A stretch of DNA of 64,000 nt from JAUPKT01 sp964427855 (GTDB taxonomy: Bacteria > Desulfobacterota > Desulfomonilia > Desulfomonilales > Desulfomonilaceae). The stretch is taken from NCBI GenBank assembly GCA_964427855.1, contig CAYRVH010000010.1, positions 1 through 64,000 on the forward strand, read 5' to 3'. Shown in pieces: positions 62,367-64,000 of the stretch. Position 1 is the stretch's first letter, and each line of letters begins with the position of its first letter. The notes below the pieces were generated by a model that saw only the letters and a program-made list of their open reading frames with translations, ran no database searches and had not been told where the DNA came from. The translations under genes and the position numbers were made by a program.

Positions 62367-62511
62367 TTGTTCACCAACCTCTAATTTTTCCACTGTTCTA
62401 TGTCCTTATGGGCCCGCACGGAACGCGGGCCATGTGACGGTCATGAAAACCATGTTGCCCAAATGATCGCCCGGCCGAGGATCGTCCAGCCAACGCTCTC
62501 TCGACAACGCG

Positions 62512-63003
62512 CTAATCCAAGTCTAATTTTGTCTTACACTTATTGCAGGTCATTGCGCCTCGGAAAACCTTGTTGCCGCATTCCGGGCACACGTAACGCG
62601 CCTCCTCGTCCTGTATCCATTTTTCTGTGCCGACCTCACGCCAGTAGGGGATCGCCCGCAGTATAACTTTTTTGCCGACGGACATGGGGAAATGCTCGAC
62701 ATACGGGCACGGGAATTCTGCACATTGGTGGCATCCTTCGTATCCCTTGCTCAACGTGCAATTCCTGATTTCGCATTGTTCGCAGTGCATGAATCGCTCG
62801 TGGGATAAGCAACCCTTGCATTTTATATCCTCATTCGTGAGGCTCTGACTGTTCGGCAGAGTACCTTTCTCGGGTATTGCGCCTTGATAGAGTTTCACCA
62901 ACCGCTCTTTGAACTTCAGATTGTTGTCTCGATGCGCAATATAGATGGCGCATACTCCGCAATAGAGGCCGCAGGGAGCGACAAAGTCGGGGTTGACATC
63001 CAT
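62512..63003 (-). CDS. DUF3795-like Cys-rich metal-binding protein
   Basis: 163 residues from ATG 63003. AGGAGG sits nine bases upstream of this ATG but directly abuts the alternative ATG at 63012, which decides the start. Cys pairs: APCGLYCGVCAIY, KCKGCLS, CEQCEIRNC, GCHQCAEFPCP and a C-terminal zinc ribbon VCPECGNKVF...CNKCKTK. DUF3795 proteins are small Cys-rich proteins of unknown function common in anaerobes. It sits between the HdrD-like and hdrA genes, so a role in maturing or regulating that complex is possible but unproven. Confidence 0.85.
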   Translation of the reverse strand: MDVNPDFVAPCGLYCGVCAIYIAHRDNNLKFKERLVKLYQGAIPEKGTLPNSQSLTNEDIKCKGCLSHERFMHCEQCEIRNCTLSKGYEGCHQCAEFPCPYVEHFPMSVGKKVILRAIPYWREVGTEKWIQDEEARYVCPECGNKVFRGAMTCNKCKTKLDLD

Positions 63004-63057
63004 GGTGCGCATCCTCCTGACGTTGCATCATTGTATTTGACTGTGCAACTCGTCGCC

Positions 63058-64000
63058 TTACATCAATTCCTGGATAATTTCCGTGATGTCTTTGACCTCT
63101 ATTCGTTCCGCCATACCGCTTGTCACTCGGCTGTCTTCAAGCATAGTGATGCAGTATGGGCAGGAAGTCGCCAACACCTCGGCGCCTATCCCCACAGCCT
63201 GCTCGATTCTTAGGTCGCTGAATCGCTCACCTTTTTGCGTTTCCATCCAGACTCTGCCGCCGCCGCCGCCGCAGCAGAGACTATCCGTACGGCATTCCGG
63301 CAATTCTTGAAAATCCAAACCTTGCACCTTCGCCAAAACCCCTCGGGGTTCGTCAAATACACCGTTGTGCCTCCCCAAGTAACAGGGGTCATGATACGTG
63401 ACCTTCTTGGCATACTCTTTTTTGAGTTCCAGTCTTCCCTCGTCCAATAATTGGAAAAGGTACTGGGAGATGTGAATGATCTCGAAATTGACGCGAAAAT
63501 CCGGATATTCATTCTTGAAGGTGTGGTAACAGTGAGGCGAAGACACAAGGATCTTTTTCACGCCGTTTTCGATGAACGTTTTAATATTGTCGATGGCAAG
63601 GCGTTTGAACAATTCCTCATCCCCGGTCTTCCGTATGCTCTCTCCGCAGCAATTTTCTTTGGCGCCGAGGATGCCGTAATCCACTCCTGCCGCATTGAGT
63701 ATTGCCACGGTCGCGCGGGCGACCCGCTTCATCCTCGGGTCATAGCAGAGATAGCACCCGGGAAAATAAAGGATGTCCATCCCCTCGGTGAATTCTGGAA
63801 CCGACAGTCCTTGGGCCCAGGCGGCTCTCTTTTCGCGATCTTCACCGAAAGGGTTGCCTTGGGCCACAAGACCGGCGTTTACCGTGCGCACAGGTTTGAC
63901 GGCTGCAGGGAACACGCCGTATTCATTGGCAATTCGTCTCAGGGCTACCCCGGAGTCTATTTGCCTCACATCCCTGGGGCACTGCTGCGGGCATCGACCG
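63058..64000 (-). CDS. HdrD/HdrB-like protein with two CCG domains, runs off right edge
   Basis: Open to the window end: before the GTG at 63969 the frame continues as GRCPQQCPRD, the second half of a 4Fe-4S ferredoxin motif, so the true N-terminus lies beyond base 64000. Then two CCG-type cysteine-rich domains: YFPGCYLCYD...KENCCGES and HDPCYLGRHN...SLCCGGGGGRVWME, as in HdrD/HdrB, GlpC and DsrK/TmcB-type proteins. These domains bind non-cubane 4Fe-4S clusters that reduce disulfides in methanogen HdrB. First visible gene of the HdrA-MvhD-Nuo operon and its likely electron-accepting (disulfide- or quinone-side) subunit. Confidence 0.9.
   Translation of the reverse strand, partial: GRCPQQCPRDVRQIDSGVALRRIANEYGVFPAAVKPVRTVNAGLVAQGNPFGEDREKRAAWAQGLSVPEFTEGMDILYFPGCYLCYDPRMKRVARATVAILNAAGVDYGILGAKENCCGESIRKTGDEELFKRLAIDNIKTFIENGVKKILVSSPHCYHTFKNEYPDFRVNFEIIHISQYLFQLLDEGRLELKKEYAKKVTYHDPCYLGRHNGVFDEPRGVLAKVQGLDFQELPECRTDSLCCGGGGGRVWMETQKGERFSDLRIEQAVGIGAEVLATSCPYCITMLEDSRVTSGMAERIEVKDITEIIQELM

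Noticed and set aside
1..64000. tRNA, rRNA, CRISPR arrays, IS elements, prophage genes
   Set aside because: Looked for by eye on both strands and none found. A tRNAscan/CRISPR search would settle it.

Overview
The window reads as a contig from a strictly anaerobic, Gram-negative bacterium, most likely a deltaproteobacterial (Desulfobacterota/Syntrophobacterales-type) sulfate reducer or syntroph. This is inferred from gene content, not from a marker gene: a heterodisulfide-reductase-type HdrA/MvhD/NADH-dehydrogenase operon with selenocysteine, ADP-forming acyl-CoA synthetase, EtfAB and acyl-CoA dehydrogenases, NikR, an NtrC-type two-component system, and two RND pumps with lipoprotein adaptors. 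Six runs of N show it is a scaffolded draft. At least two of those gaps (31948-31957 and 33143-33161) have lengths that break the reading frame of the gene they interrupt. I saw no tRNA, rRNA, CRISPR array or intact insertion sequence.

Layout. 1-5289 (minus): a tightly overlapping operon of an unknown coiled-coil-like protein, three related P-loop ATPases of BrxD/DUF2791 character, and the start of a DEAD/DEAH (Lhr/BrxHI-like) helicase that runs off the left edge. This is the best candidate for an undescribed defence or DNA-processing system. 5290-11338: an RND efflux pair bracketed by direct copies of an intergenic palindromic repeat, with a second palindromic repeat family nested downstream. 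11339-24090: an acyl-CoA metabolism block (IclR regulator, two-subunit ADP-forming acyl-CoA synthetase, EtfAB, and a histidine phosphatase / ACAD10-11-like dehydrogenase / aminoglycoside-phosphotransferase-like kinase trio, plus a second acyl-CoA dehydrogenase), interrupted by a yifB/comM gene. 24222-31099: three unusual multidomain proteins (cNMP domain + degenerate sigma54-type AAA+ + membrane polyferredoxin; degenerate KaiC-like + XRE + cupin; nucleotide-translocase-like + HEAT + cNMP). 31253-35379: a thioredoxin-like protein and an ArsC-type phosphatase/reductase, then an exported-protein operon that includes a transglycosylase-like protein without its catalytic Glu.

35803-42234: an EndoQ-UvrD fusion, a TlpA-like thioredoxin, a tiny membrane protein that is probably a selenoprotein, ArsR and NikR regulators and an unknown protein. 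42306-50367: housekeeping-type genes (S1-repeat protein, sigma54 two-component system, TPR-like protein, RuvX, MltG, a MoaD/ThiS-like protein). 50688-55044: a second RND pair. 55403-64000 (minus): an electron-transfer operon HdrD-like / DUF3795 / HdrA / MvhD / NuoE / NuoF / NuoG-N.

The most certain hidden signal is recoding. HdrA and MvhD are each split by an in-frame TGA exactly where their families carry a conserved Cys, and reading TGA as selenocysteine restores both full-length proteins. A third TGA, in the small membrane protein at 39718-39879, looks like the same phenomenon. Conventional ORF calling would truncate the first two and lose most of the third.
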